From positions 21,072 to 85,071 of the forward strand of contig CAZROW010000002.1 of the NCBI GenBank assembly GCA_964601805.1: DNA of 64,000 nt, read 5' to 3'. Position numbers and translations under genes: made by a program. Position 1 is the stretch's first letter. Each line of letters opens with the position of its first letter. The DNA is from Eutrophocola sp964601805. Its GTDB lineage: Bacteria > Pseudomonadota > Gammaproteobacteria > Pseudomonadales > Pseudohongiellaceae. Below are positions 1 through 9,484 of this stretch, piece by piece. Below the pieces are notes generated by a model, which made no database searches, was not told the origin of the DNA, and worked only from the letters and a program-made list of their open reading frames with translations.

Positions 1-160
1 NNNNNNNNNNNNNNNNNNNNNNNNNNNNNNNNNNNNNNNNNNNNNNNNNNNNNNNNNNNNNNNNNNNNNNNNNNNNNNNNNNNNNNNNNNNNNNNNNNNN
101 TCTTTAATTAACAACAGGAATAACGCAGCAGTAACTCCTCCCCTGCCAGCTTATCAAGCG

Positions 161-3100
161 ATGAACCAGTTACAACTCAAGTCATTGCCCCGCATTGAAG
201 GTGCCGGGGAAAAACAGCGTTGGGACGGTGTTTCCGGCGCCGGCACCAGTATGGTGATTACGCACTATACCGCCCAGCATGGTGGACTGAGTGTCGTGGT
301 CACTGAAAACAGCCAGCAGGCAGAGCGCCTGCAGGCCGAGGCGGCCTTTTTCAATGCCGAAGGCGTGAGCCTGCTGGAGTTTCCCGACTGGGAGATACTG
401 CCTTATGACAACTTCTCCCCACACCAGGACATTATCTCCCGGCGCCTGACCACCCTGTCAGAACTGCCTGCTGCCAACAAGGCGATCCTAGTGATTCCCG
501 TGAGCACCCTGCTGCACAGGCTGGTACCGGCCTCCTATATCAAGGGCATGAGCCTGAGCCTTCAGGTGGGACAGCAACTGGACCTGGCCGGTATGCGCAG
601 GGAACTGGAAGCTGCCGGTTACCTTTGCGTGGAATCTGTCTACGAACATGGCGAATTCGCCGTACGCGGTTCCATCATGGACATCTTTCCCATGGGCGGT
701 CTGGCCCCGGTACGCATAGAACTGTTTGATGACGAGATTGAAAGCCTGCGTCACTTTGATGCCGAAACCCAGCTCTCAAAGGACACCATCACAGCTATCG
801 ACCTGTTGCCGGGCAAGGAATTCCCCCTGACAGAGAAAGGCATCACGACTTTCAGGCAGAATTTCCGGGAACGCTTTGATATTGATGTCCGCAAGTGTCC
901 CCTATATGACGATATTTCCCGTGGTAATGCGGTGGCCGGTATCGAATATTACCTGCCTCTGTTTTTCGAGCAGCTCGCAACACTGTTTGACTACCTGCCA
1001 CAGGACACGACCTTTTTTACTGTCGGGGAAGTGGCAGAGGCGGCCGACCTGTTCTGGCATGATATCCGCCTGCGCTATGAAGATCGCCGCGTTGATCCGG
1101 AACGTCCCCTGCTGCCACCGGCAGAGCTGTTCCAGGCTACCGAGGAACTGTTTGCTGCCATCAATACCTACCCGCAACTCAACCTGCAGGCAGCAACCGG
1201 AAAAAGCGGTCATGCCACCCTGCCAACCCGGGGCATGCCGGAACTGGACGTGGAACACAAACGGGATCGGCCCCTGCAGAAAGTGGAGGAATTTGTAGCC
1301 GGGCTGGACAACACGCCCGTGCTGTTTTGCGCAGATTCACCGGGCCGTCGCGAAGCCCTGCTGGAACTGCTCGGCAGTACCGGCATGAAACTGAAGCCCG
1401 TACAAAACTGGCAGGAATTTGAGCAGTTGCGTCCACCGCTGGGGATCACGGTGGCCCCACTGGAATCCGGAATCTGGCTGGAGACACCCGACCTGGCCCT
1501 GGTCACCGAGAGCCAGCTGTTTGCCGATCACGTCAGCCAGCCCCGGCGTCGTGGCAAATTTACAGACAATGCCGACTTCATTATCAAGAGTCTCACCGAA
1601 CTGCACCGGGATGCTCCCGTGGTTCACATTGACCACGGTATTGGCCGCTACAAGGGGCTGGAAACCTTCGAAGTGGAAGGACAGCTCACTGAATTCCTTA
1701 TCCTGGAATATGCTGACAGCGCCAAGCTGTATGTGCCTGTCTCCTCCCTGCACCTGATCAATCGTTACAGTGGTGCCGATGCAGATCATGCGCCCCTGAG
1801 CAAACTGGGCAGTGACCAGTGGGAGAAAGCCAAGCACAAGGCCGCCGAAAAAGTCATCGACGTCGCTGCCGAACTGCTGGACGTCTATGCCCGCAGGGAA
1901 GCCCAGAAAGGCAAAAAGTTTAACCTGCCCGTTGATGACTACCGCCTGTTCACCAATGACTTCCCCTTCGAGGAAACAGAAGACCAGGAAGAGACCATCA
2001 AGGCCGTACTCGCCGACCTGCAGCAGGAGAAAGCCATGGACAGGCTGGTATGCGGCGATGTCGGTTTTGGTAAAACCGAGGTGGCCCTGCGCGCTGCCTT
2101 TATTGCTATCAACAATAATACCCAGGTGGCCATTCTGGTGCCGACGACCCTGTTAGCCCAGCAGCATTATGACAATTTCAAGGACCGTTTTGCCGATTGG
2201 CCTGTCAATATCGCGCTGATGTCCCGCTTTGTCTCCAGCAAACAGCACACCAGCAATATGGCTGACCTGGCCAATGGCAAAGTGGATATCGTCATCGGTA
2301 CGCACAAACTGCTGCAAAGCGATGTCAAATACAAAAACCTGGGACTGCTGATTATCGACGAGGAACACCGCTTTGGTGTACGCCAGAAAGAACGTCTCAA
2401 GGCCCTGCGTGCCAATGTCGACATCCTTACGCTGACGGCAACGCCGATCCCCCGCACACTGAACATGGCCATGTCCGGTATTCGTGATTTGTCCATCATT
2501 GCCACGCCACCGGCACGCCGGTTATCCATCAAGACCTTCGTCAGGCAGTCGACACCCGGACTGATCAAGGAGGCCATCCAGCGTGAATTGCTGCGCGGTG
2601 GGCAGGTCTTTTACCTGCACAACGAAGTCAAGACCATCGAGAATGCCGCCGATGAAATTCGCCAGCTGATTCCCGAAGCCAAGGTCTGTGTGGGGCATGG
2701 CCAATTACGTGAAAGCCGCCTGGAAAAAGTCATGTCCGATTTTTACCATCGCCGCTACAACGTGCTGGTTTGCTCAACCATCATTGAAACAGGGATAGAC
2801 ATTCCCACTGCTAACACCATCATTGTGGAACGTGCAGACAAATTCGGGCTGGCACAGCTGCACCAGTTGCGCGGCCGTGTTGGCCGGTCCCATCACCAGG
2901 CTTACGCCTACCTGTTAACACCGAATCCGAAAGCCATGAGTGCGGACGCCCTCAAGCGTATTGATGCCATCGGCAGTGCCGACACCCTAGGTGCCGGGTT
3001 TGTACTGGCAAGTCATGATCTGGAAATTCGCGGTGCCGGTGAACTGCTGGGCGACGAACAAAGCGGGCATATCCAGACTATCGGTTTTTCCCTGTACAGC

Positions 3101-3625
3101 GAAATGCTGGATCACACGGTCAAGCTGATGAAACAAGGCAAGCACCCGGACCTTAACCGGCCGATCCATACCGGCACGGAAATCAACCTGCATATCCCGG
3201 CCCTGATTACTGAAGATTACCTGCCGGATGTGCATACGCGACTCATGATGTACAAGCGTATCGCCAACGCCGGCAGTACCCGGGAACTCGATAACCTGAA
3301 AGTGGAAATGATTGACCGTTTTGGCCTGTTACCAGAACCCACCAAGCTGCTGTTTGAAGTCACGCATTTGAAACTGGTTGCCGACTCGCTGGGGATCAGC
3401 AAGGTGGAAGCCAACGCCCGTTTTGGCAAGGTCATATTCAATACGGACACTACTGTCGATCCCTACGCCGTCGTCAAACTGGTCCAGGACAAACCTGCCG
3501 TTTTCTCCCTGGCAGGCGCAACAGAGTTGAAGTTTCGCCACGAGCTGTCAGAAGCCCGTGACCGCATAGCCTTCACCCGCGACATGCTGGCTGCTTTAAC
3601 TCCTGAATCGCTTCAGGTAGCCTGA
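161..3625 (+). CDS. mfd: Transcription-repair coupling factor Mfd
   Basis: ATP-dependent translocase that removes RNA polymerase stalled at DNA lesions and recruits UvrA. At 1154 aa it has the usual full Mfd length. In order it shows the N-terminal UvrB-like damage-recognition part (about 1-350), the RNA-polymerase interaction domain (about 480-560, near VVHIDHGIGRYKGLE), two helicase lobes with Walker A GDVGFGKTE and Walker B DEEHRFG, and the C-terminal regulatory domain. The Q-rich RGRVGRS motif VI is also present. The start is the first ATG after an AT-rich leader. The upstream 100 bases are unread, so its promoter cannot be judged. csiV follows after 4 bases and is probably co-transcribed. 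Confidence 0.97.
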   Translation: MNQLQLKSLPRIEGAGEKQRWDGVSGAGTSMVITHYTAQHGGLSVVVTENSQQAERLQAEAAFFNAEGVSLLEFPDWEILPYDNFSPHQDIISRRLTTLSELPAANKAILVIPVSTLLHRLVPASYIKGMSLSLQVGQQLDLAGMRRELEAAGYLCVESVYEHGEFAVRGSIMDIFPMGGLAPVRIELFDDEIESLRHFDAETQLSKDTITAIDLLPGKEFPLTEKGITTFRQNFRERFDIDVRKCPLYDDISRGNAVAGIEYYLPLFFEQLATLFDYLPQDTTFFTVGEVAEAADLFWHDIRLRYEDRRVDPERPLLPPAELFQATEELFAAINTYPQLNLQAATGKSGHATLPTRGMPELDVEHKRDRPLQKVEEFVAGLDNTPVLFCADSPGRREALLELLGSTGMKLKPVQNWQEFEQLRPPLGITVAPLESGIWLETPDLALVTESQLFADHVSQPRRRGKFTDNADFIIKSLTELHRDAPVVHIDHGIGRYKGLETFEVEGQLTEFLILEYADSAKLYVPVSSLHLINRYSGADADHAPLSKLGSDQWEKAKHKAAEKVIDVAAELLDVYARREAQKGKKFNLPVDDYRLFTNDFPFEETEDQEETIKAVLADLQQEKAMDRLVCGDVGFGKTEVALRAAFIAINNNTQVAILVPTTLLAQQHYDNFKDRFADWPVNIALMSRFVSSKQHTSNMADLANGKVDIVIGTHKLLQSDVKYKNLGLLIIDEEHRFGVRQKERLKALRANVDILTLTATPIPRTLNMAMSGIRDLSIIATPPARRLSIKTFVRQSTPGLIKEAIQRELLRGGQVFYLHNEVKTIENAADEIRQLIPEAKVCVGHGQLRESRLEKVMSDFYHRRYNVLVCSTIIETGIDIPTANTIIVERADKFGLAQLHQLRGRVGRSHHQAYAYLLTPNPKAMSADALKRIDAIGSADTLGAGFVLASHDLEIRGAGELLGDEQSGHIQTIGFSLYSEMLDHTVKLMKQGKHPDLNRPIHTGTEINLHIPALITEDYLPDVHTRLMMYKRIANAGSTRELDNLKVEMIDRFGLLPEPTKLLFEVTHLKLVADSLGISKVEANARFGKVIFNTDTTVDPYAVVKLVQDKPAVFSLAGATELKFRHELSEARDRIAFTRDMLAALTPESLQVA

Positions 3626-3629
3626 GACC

Positions 3630-4490
3630 ATGAAACGCCTGCCATACCTGCTCATTCCTGTTTTATTTGCCTGCCTGGCAAACCAGGCTGTGCTGGCCCA
3701 GGGATTCAGTTATGACGGCAATCGCTGGTATGAACTGGAAGTCAGCATCTTCAGTCATGAAAATGGCGGCAGCAGTAACGAACAGGTCATTACCGGCCAT
3801 ATTGACCTGAGTTACCCGGAACTCATACTTTTGCTTGAACCCGCTGTGAGCAGTTTCATGGTGGATTTTGCCCCGGACAATCCCCTGCCGGTCTTCCAGT
3901 CCCCGGCACTGCAACCACAAACACCGGCTGAAACCGTGTTGATCGGACCAGAGACGGCCCCGGGTGAAAGTGATTTCAGGCTGACTGATTTCTCCCGTGA
4001 TCCCTATATCGCACTGGGCAGTGATGAAGCGGAGTTTTCCGAATACAACCGGGATATAGAACGCTCCCCCGATCATCGACTGCTGTTTCATGCCGTCTGG
4101 CGACAGCCGGTATTGAACCAGGTGCAGGCAACGGCGATTTTTGTCAGTGGCGGGGATCAGTATGGCAGGCATCATGAACTGGAAGGCAGCCTGCGTTTCA
4201 GTTTCAACGTTAACCGCGTGGACGTGGAAGCCCGGCTCTGGCTTGCTACATTTTCCGCCTTTGCCTTTACCAATGCTGGCAATCCTGACTGGCAATTGCC
4301 AGACCCACCGTTCAAGACAGGTGATGAGACATTAACGCTGGAATTGCCGGTCACCGATATTGGCTACATGGACCAGGTCCGGCCCATGATCAGTAATGAA
4401 CTGCACTACCTGGATCATCCCGATTTCGGCATGCTGGTACAGATCCGGCCTTACGAGTTACCCCAGCCCACGAACTTTGCTTTTGAATAG
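3630..4490 (+). CDS. csiV: CsiV-family peptidoglycan-associated protein
   Basis: Periplasmic protein of 286 aa with a clear signal peptide (about residues 1-23, ending VLAQ). After it comes NRWYELEVSIFSHE, the opening typical of the CsiV family: an N-terminal beta-strand with a WYE[LV]E[VI]-type motif. CsiV was described in Vibrio cholerae as a peptidoglycan-binding partner needed for the D-amino-acid-released/septal wall machinery. Its gene lies next to mfd in many gammaproteobacteria, as it does here. The C-terminal half (about 160-270) contains the second conserved block, with YLDHPDFGMLVQIRPY near the end. The family assignment rests on this motif and on synteny. The molecular role in this organism is inferred. 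Confidence 0.8.
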   Translation: MKRLPYLLIPVLFACLANQAVLAQGFSYDGNRWYELEVSIFSHENGGSSNEQVITGHIDLSYPELILLLEPAVSSFMVDFAPDNPLPVFQSPALQPQTPAETVLIGPETAPGESDFRLTDFSRDPYIALGSDEAEFSEYNRDIERSPDHRLLFHAVWRQPVLNQVQATAIFVSGGDQYGRHHELEGSLRFSFNVNRVDVEARLWLATFSAFAFTNAGNPDWQLPDPPFKTGDETLTLELPVTDIGYMDQVRPMISNELHYLDHPDFGMLVQIRPYELPQPTNFAFE

Positions 4491-4505
4491 GGTGCCCTGC
4501 CCGGA

Positions 4506-5234
4506 CTATTTGACCGCGCTTTGCAGAACCCGGCGAATGTCATTGATACCAGTGTCCAGGATAGCGGATATCTGGGCAAAGGAAATCGCATCACTGTCCA
4601 GCCCGGCAGCCCAGTTCACCACCAGGCAAATGCTGGCATAGGGTATCTGTAATTCCCGCGCCAGTGACGCTTCAGGCATGCCGGTCATGCCCACGATATC
4701 GCAGCCATCGCGTTTGAGCCTTTGAATTTCGGCTGCCGTTTCCAGACGTGGTCCCTGGGTACAGCCGTAAACACCCTTGTCGATACAAGCGAGCTCTGAG
4801 GCTGCCACACTGGCAACCAGGGTTTCACGCAGGGTGGCATCATAGGGCCAGGTGAAATCAATATGGTTTTCCACGGCATCCAGGGCATCAAAGAAGGTGT
4901 GGGCACGGCCCCAGGTGTAATCAATGACCTGGTCAGGAATCACCAGGGTACCCGGTGCCATCAGGTCCGTGATACCACCGACCACATTAACCGCAATAAT
5001 GTGAGTGGCGCCGCTTTCCTTGAGGGCATAAAGATTGGCACGGTAATTGACCTTGTGGGGAGGAATGCCGTGCTCTGTTCCATGTCGTGGGAGAAACAAG
5101 ACCTCGTTGTCACCCAGGGATTCCCTGTGGACAGTTACCGGGGGCTCGGCAAACGGGGTCTGGATATCAACAGACTGGGTCGGTGTTTCCCCCGACAGGC
5201 TGTAGAAACCACTTCCCCCGATAATGCCAATCAC
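4506..5234 (-). CDS. S-methyl-5'-thioinosine phosphorylase (MTAP/PNP family)
   Basis: Phosphorolytic enzyme of purine and methionine salvage, 242 aa. The N-terminal IGIIGGSGFY phosphate loop, the LPRHG motif and the GIPPHKVNYRAN segment mark the MTAP/PNP trimeric family. NVVGGI and the GMTGMPEA segment form the base and ribose sites. The short length and the GIPPHKVNYRANLYALK stretch resemble the Pseudomonas enzyme that prefers methylthioinosine over methylthioadenosine, so MTIP is the preferred name. Substrate choice between MTA and MTI cannot be proven from sequence alone. The gene is convergent with csiV (15-base gap) and lies 12 bases downstream of nfuA, so the two minus-strand genes probably share a transcript. 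Confidence 0.85.
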   Translation of the reverse strand: MIGIIGGSGFYSLSGETPTQSVDIQTPFAEPPVTVHRESLGDNEVLFLPRHGTEHGIPPHKVNYRANLYALKESGATHIIAVNVVGGITDLMAPGTLVIPDQVIDYTWGRAHTFFDALDAVENHIDFTWPYDATLRETLVASVAASELACIDKGVYGCTQGPRLETAAEIQRLKRDGCDIVGMTGMPEASLARELQIPYASICLVVNWAAGLDSDAISFAQISAILDTGINDIRRVLQSAVK

Positions 5235-5246
5235 TCGAGTGCAGGC

Positions 5247-5828
5247 CTACTTGTAGTAAGCGTTTTCGTCGAAGGAATGATCCGTTACGTCACGGATTTC
5301 CTTGATCTGCGGTAACTGGGATTTCAGGGAGGCTTCCACGCCTTCCTTCAGGGTGACATCCACCATGCCGCAGCCCTGGCAACCGCCACCAAAGCGCAGG
5401 ATCACTACACAGTCTTCCGTGACTTCTTCCAGGCTGATAAAACCGCCGTGGGCGGCAAGGCCGGGATTGATCTCGTTGTAGAGAATGTAATTGATGCGAT
5501 CTTCCAGGGGACTGTCATCGGTGATTTTCGGCATCCGCGAGTTGGGCGCGCGAATGGTGAGCTGCCCGCCCATGCTGTCCTTGGCAAAATCAACCACGGC
5601 CTCTTCCAGGTACTGCTTGCTCTTCTTTTCCACGTAGGCGTTAAAACCGGTGTACTCGAAAAGTTCATCGTCTTCCTTTTCCTCGCCAGGGCGGCAAAAG
5701 GCGATACAGGTTTCTGCCTTGGGCGTGCCACCATCAAGAACAAACACGCGAATGGCAATGCCTTCGCAGTCCTGTTTATCCAGTAATTGCTTGAGGTAGG
5801 TTTGTCCTGATTCTGTAATCTCTATCAT
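5247..5828 (-). CDS. nfuA: Fe-S biogenesis protein NfuA
   Basis: Scaffold/carrier that delivers [4Fe-4S] clusters to apo-proteins, 193 aa, the usual NfuA size. Residues 1-100 form a degenerate A-type (IscA-like) domain. Residues about 110-185 form the Nfu domain with the cluster-binding CxxC in GGGCQGCGMVDVTLK. The ATG at 5828 begins MIEITESGQTYL, the standard N-terminus. A 13-base tandem repeat lies 42-67 bases upstream. Downstream is the MTIP gene. A divergent sulfite/nitrite reductase, itself a Fe-S enzyme, shares the 328-base intergenic region. Confidence 0.95.
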   Translation of the reverse strand: MIEITESGQTYLKQLLDKQDCEGIAIRVFVLDGGTPKAETCIAFCRPGEEKEDDELFEYTGFNAYVEKKSKQYLEEAVVDFAKDSMGGQLTIRAPNSRMPKITDDSPLEDRINYILYNEINPGLAAHGGFISLEEVTEDCVVILRFGGGCQGCGMVDVTLKEGVEASLKSQLPQIKEIRDVTDHSFDENAYYK

Positions 5829-6156
5829 GAAGAAGCGTTATCCTGATCAGGCCTTCAGCAGACCTGAATCGTAATCGTGTGTTGTAGTCGTGTGTTAAGG
5901 GGCGTTCCGGATCTGGTCAGAGCTTCCTTCCAATATGGAGGCTGCCAGCCGTGAATCAAGGCTGGTGGCGAATTGTCGGTCATGTGACCCAGGAAATCAA
6001 AGCAAGCCCCTACAAAGTGTGAGTTTATTCAGGGCATTCAAAGGTTTACCCATGGCACTCATTCCGGTGTCGTAGTATCATCGCGGGCCTTTAAACAGGC
6101 ACCGTTACAGAATTCAAGACGCTGCCGCCAGTACCCAATATATCCGGATTTATTGC
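5829..6156. other. Divergent intergenic region nfuA / sulfite reductase
   Basis: No gene is visible here. It must hold the promoters for nfuA (leftward) and the reductase gene (rightward). Visible structure is limited to a tandem 13-mer at 5871-5896 and an AT-richer stretch with GTAGTATCAT at about 6070-6079, which could serve as a weak -10 region for the reductase. No convincing -35 element was found at the right distance. Confidence 0.6.
5871..5896. repeat. Two tandem copies of a 13-base direct repeat
   Basis: GTAATCGTGTGTT (5871-5883) is followed directly by GTAGTCGTGTGTT (5884-5896), 12 of 13 bases identical. The pair lies about 42 bases upstream of the nfuA start, where a regulator could bind on one face of the helix at slightly more than one turn. 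No known operator is recognised. Confidence 0.6.
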
Positions 6157-7815
6157 ATGTACATCTACGACCAGTATGACCACCAGATGCTGCAGGATCG
6201 CATCGCCCAGTTCCGTGACCAGACCAGGCGTTACCTGGACGGCAAGCTCACCGAAGAGCAGTTCTTGCCGCTGCGTCTGCAAAATGGCCTGTATATCCAG
6301 CGCCTGGCCCCGATGCTGCGCGTGGCCATTCCCTATGGCTGCCTGTCATCCAGGCAACTGCGCAAACTGGCCTCCATTGCCAGGGACTATGACAAGGGTT
6401 ACGCCCATTTCTCCACCCGCCAGAACATCCAGTACAACTGGCCACAACTGGAGCAGGTTCCCGACCTGCTTGCCGAGTTGGCGGAAGTGGAAATGCATGC
6501 CATCCAGACCAGTGGTAACTGTATTCGCAATACCACGACGGACCAGTTTGCCGGCGTCTCAGCCGATGAAATTGAAGACTCCCGCCCCTGGTGTGAAATC
6601 ATTCGCCAGTGGTCCACCTTCCACCCGGAATTTGCCTACCTGCCGCGTAAATTCAAGATTGCCGTGTGCGGAACCGGTCATGACCAGGCAGCCACCCAGG
6701 TGCACGATATTGGCCTGTACATCAAGAAGAACGACAAGGGTGAAGTCGGTTTCCAGGTTCTGGTTGGCGGCGGCCTGGGACGTACACCGGTTATTGGTGC
6801 CGAAATTTGCGACTTCCTGCCCTGGCAACACCTGCTGACCTACCTGGATGCCATCATGCGGGTCTATAACCGCTATGGCCGTCGCGACAACAAGTACAAG
6901 GCCCGTATCAAGATCCTGATGAAGGAAATCGGTCCCGAAGAATACCGCAAACGTGTCGAGGAAGAATGGCAGCATGACAAGGATGGCCCCGGCACCCTCA
7001 CGCAGGAAGAGGTCGATCGCTGCAAGGGCTTTTTCACTGACCCGGATTACGAGCAGCTTGAAGACAGCAATCCTGTCATTGAGGAAGCCGCGGCAAGCGA
7101 CCTGCTGTTCAATCACTGGCTGGAACGTAACGTAGCCCCGCATAAAATGTCCGGCTATCGCATCGTGACACTCTGCCTGAAGGAAACAGGTGTCGCTCCT
7201 GGTGATGTCACAGACCAGCAGATGGAATTTATTGCCGACTTGGCAGACAAGTACAGCTTTGGTGAAATCCGCGTCACGCATGAACAGAACCTGGTCCTGA
7301 CAGATGTTCGCTACAGCGACCTGTATGAGCTCTACCGGGCATTGAAGACAGAGACATTGGCTACGCCCTACCTTGGCCTGATCAATGACATCGTCTGCTG
7401 TCCCGGTGGTGATTTCTGTTCACTGGCCAATGCCAAGTCGATTCCCATCGCCGAGGCTATCCAGCGCCGTTTTGAAGACTTTGATCTCCAGAAGAATATC
7501 GGTGATATCACCCTGAATATTTCCGGCTGCATGAATGCCTGCGGACATCACCATGTGGGCAATATCGGCATCCTGGGTGTCGACAAGAAAGGCGCCGAGT
7601 TCTACCAGGTCACCCTGGGTGGTTCGGCTGACCGGGACACAGCCCTGGGCAAGGTGCTCGGCCCTTCCTTTGCCCAGGAAGACATGCCGGATGTCATTGA
7701 AAAAATCGTCAACGTGTATCTGGATAACCGCAATGAAGGTGAGAGTTTCCTGTCCACCTATAACCGAATCGGTATCGAGAGTTTCAAGGAGCGTGTCTAT
7801 GCCAACGCTGATTAA
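6157..7815 (+). CDS. cysI: Siroheme nitrite/sulfite reductase (CysI-type hemoprotein)
   Basis: Six-electron reductase of sulfite (assimilatory) or nitrite, 552 aa, carrying siroheme coupled to a [4Fe-4S] cluster. The cluster ligands appear as CPGGDFC (C-X5-C, about residue 412) and CMNAC (C-X3-C, about 457), the standard signature. Two ferredoxin-like repeats are visible, one near STRQNIQYNW and one near THEQNLVLTDV, with the ISGCMNACGHHHVG block after them. The form that lacks the longer enterobacterial N-terminus and is followed by DUF934 is the one used for sulfite assimilation in Pseudomonas. The start ATG has only a weak ribosome binding site. Sulfite versus nitrite preference is inferred from context. 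Confidence 0.9.
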   Translation: MYIYDQYDHQMLQDRIAQFRDQTRRYLDGKLTEEQFLPLRLQNGLYIQRLAPMLRVAIPYGCLSSRQLRKLASIARDYDKGYAHFSTRQNIQYNWPQLEQVPDLLAELAEVEMHAIQTSGNCIRNTTTDQFAGVSADEIEDSRPWCEIIRQWSTFHPEFAYLPRKFKIAVCGTGHDQAATQVHDIGLYIKKNDKGEVGFQVLVGGGLGRTPVIGAEICDFLPWQHLLTYLDAIMRVYNRYGRRDNKYKARIKILMKEIGPEEYRKRVEEEWQHDKDGPGTLTQEEVDRCKGFFTDPDYEQLEDSNPVIEEAAASDLLFNHWLERNVAPHKMSGYRIVTLCLKETGVAPGDVTDQQMEFIADLADKYSFGEIRVTHEQNLVLTDVRYSDLYELYRALKTETLATPYLGLINDIVCCPGGDFCSLANAKSIPIAEAIQRRFEDFDLQKNIGDITLNISGCMNACGHHHVGNIGILGVDKKGAEFYQVTLGGSADRDTALGKVLGPSFAQEDMPDVIEKIVNVYLDNRNEGESFLSTYNRIGIESFKERVYANAD

Positions 7816-8302
7816 TCAGGGCCAGGTAGTGGAAAACAGCTGGCAAAAAGTGGAAATGGATGCCGGACTGGATAGTGTTGAGGGATCCGAAACCGGCGAG
7901 AAGATCATCGTGCCGCTGGCCATGTGGCTCGCGGAAAAGGATGCCCTGGCCGGTATTGGCAAGACGATTGGTGTATGGCTGGACAGCGAGGATGATCCCT
8001 ACCGCCTGTCAGACGACATACAGTCCCTGCCGCTGATTGCCCTGAACTTTCCCAGCTTCAGGGATGGCCGCGCCTTTTCCTCGGCTGCAATACTGCGCGA
8101 GCGCCTGGGCTATACCGGTGAACTGCGTGCCATAGGCGAGGTTCTTCGGGACCAGCTTTTCTACATGCAAAAGTGCGGCTTTGACAGTTATGAACTGGCT
8201 GAAGGTGTCGCCGTGGAAGATGCCCTGGCGGCCTTCAATGACTTTCATACCAGTTACGCCAGTACGGTGACCGAGACAACGCCCCTGTTCAGACGCCGCT
8301 AA
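7799..8302 (+). CDS. DUF934 family protein, sulfur-assimilation partner
   Basis: A 167-aa protein of the DUF934 family, regularly encoded directly after siroheme sulfite reductase genes. The start at 7799 (MPTLINQGQV) overlaps the reductase end by 17 bases and follows an AAGGAG-like site at about 7787, so translation is probably coupled. A longer in-frame reading would start inside the reductase and is not credible. Conserved family features are seen in the core: LIALNFPSFRDGRAFSSA followed by LRERLGYTGELRAIGEVLRDQ and FDSYEL. No catalytic motif is known. A role as an accessory to sulfite or sulfate reduction is inferred from its neighbour. Confidence 0.9.
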   Translation: MPTLINQGQVVENSWQKVEMDAGLDSVEGSETGEKIIVPLAMWLAEKDALAGIGKTIGVWLDSEDDPYRLSDDIQSLPLIALNFPSFRDGRAFSSAAILRERLGYTGELRAIGEVLRDQLFYMQKCGFDSYELAEGVAVEDALAAFNDFHTSYASTVTETTPLFRRR

Positions 8303-8309
8303 CGGCGTC
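8292..8309 (+). terminator. Small hairpin at the end of the reductase/DUF934 unit
   Basis: GACGCCG (8292-8298), loop CTAA, CGGCGTC (8303-8309). It spans the DUF934 stop codon and is followed by only a short T stretch. Plausible weak intrinsic terminator for the plus-strand pair before convergent sohB. Confidence 0.45.
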
Positions 8310-8323
8310 TTGCACCAGGCTGA

Positions 8324-9376
8324 TCAGGACATCATCTCGTTGTTGTTTTTGGAGCGCTGCAGCCAGCGCAAAAGCGTGCTGTCCAGCGCCGACTCCATAA
8401 TGCTGCCCAACTTGTCGGCAATTTTCTTTTTCTTCTCATAGGCCACGTGATACACATCACTGGCCTCACAGGCCGCAACAATCAGCTCGTCGCTGGTGTT
8501 GATCTCATCGACCAGGCCAAGCTCCATGGCCTTGATGCCCTGCCAGGTCTCGCCGGTAGCCAGCTTGTCGATATCCATGGCAGGCCGGGATTCATGGATG
8601 AAGTCCTTGAACAACTGGTGTACTTCCTGCACATCCTCCGCCATTTTCTGGCGTCCCTTTTCCGTATTTTCACCAAAGATCGTCAATGTGCGCTTGTACT
8701 CGCCCGCTGTCACCATCTCGTAATCGACATGCTTGTCCCTGAGCAAACGGTTGAAATTGGGTAATTGCACCAGGACACCGATTGAGCCGATGTAGGCAAA
8801 AGGTGCTGCCACCAGTTTCGTGGCGATACAGGCCATCATGTAACCACCGCTGGCGGCCACCTTGTCGACACAGATGGTCAGAGGAACACCCCGGCTGCGT
8901 ATACGCTGTAGCTGGGAGGCGGCCAGACCATAGGCATGGACCATGCCGCCAGGGCTTTCCAGGCGCAGCAGTACTTCATCGGTGTCCTCACGAATGGAGG
9001 TCAACACGGCTGTAATGGCATGGCGCAATTCATCAACCTGGCTGGCCTTGGGATCACCTTCAAAATCTATAACATACAGACGCTTGCGCTCTGCCTGTGA
9101 ATCTCCGGCTTTCTTGCGAGCTTTTTTCTCCTGTTTGGATTTCTTTTTCTCTTCCTTGGCTGCCAGTTTCAGGCTGTGCTCATCTTCGACTGCATTGCGG
9201 ATTTCATCCCGGTAGTGATCAATTTCCTTGTTCAGGTGAGTCACCACGATACTGCCCTTGGCTTCTTTCTTTTGCTTCATGGCATTGGCCACGGCAGCCG
9301 CCATGACAATCAGGATAGCCACCACGATGGTGGCAGTTTTGAACAGGAACAGGCCGTATTCAGAAAGGAATTCCAA
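8324..9376 (-). CDS. sohB: Inner-membrane serine protease SohB (S49 family)
   Basis: Membrane-anchored peptidase of the signal-peptide-peptidase class, 350 aa, the usual SohB length. Residues about 8-30 form a single membrane helix. A Lys-rich, coiled-coil-like stretch (about 60-98) follows, then the S49 protease core. The nucleophile is Ser176 in DKVAASGGYMM, and the general-base lysine is probably the one in TAGEYKRTL near 228. SohB degrades membrane or periplasmic protein fragments and was found as a multicopy suppressor of degP loss in E. coli. It is transcribed leftward, convergent with DUF934. Confidence 0.92.
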   Translation of the reverse strand: MEFLSEYGLFLFKTATIVVAILIVMAAAVANAMKQKKEAKGSIVVTHLNKEIDHYRDEIRNAVEDEHSLKLAAKEEKKKSKQEKKARKKAGDSQAERKRLYVIDFEGDPKASQVDELRHAITAVLTSIREDTDEVLLRLESPGGMVHAYGLAASQLQRIRSRGVPLTICVDKVAASGGYMMACIATKLVAAPFAYIGSIGVLVQLPNFNRLLRDKHVDYEMVTAGEYKRTLTIFGENTEKGRQKMAEDVQEVHQLFKDFIHESRPAMDIDKLATGETWQGIKAMELGLVDEINTSDELIVAACEASDVYHVAYEKKKKIADKLGSIMESALDSTLLRWLQRSKNNNEMMS

Positions 9377-9443
9377 GGTTTACACTCCAGCGGGAAAAGT
9401 CAGGTATTTCAACCTGGACAGGATTCTGGTGAACAGTAGGAAA

Positions 9444-9474
9444 CAGGGAGCCAGTCAAGCTGACGGGCTCCCTG
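9444..9474 (-). terminator. Terminator hairpin after the ArsB/NhaD-type permease gene
   Basis: CAGGGAGCC (9444-9452) pairs with GGCTCCCTG (9466-9474), with an inner GTCA/TGAC extension. It lies just below the permease stop codon. The minus-strand RNA continues TTTCC, a short U tract. Probable intrinsic terminator. Confidence 0.7.
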
Positions 9475-9484
9475 CTCCTGCGTT

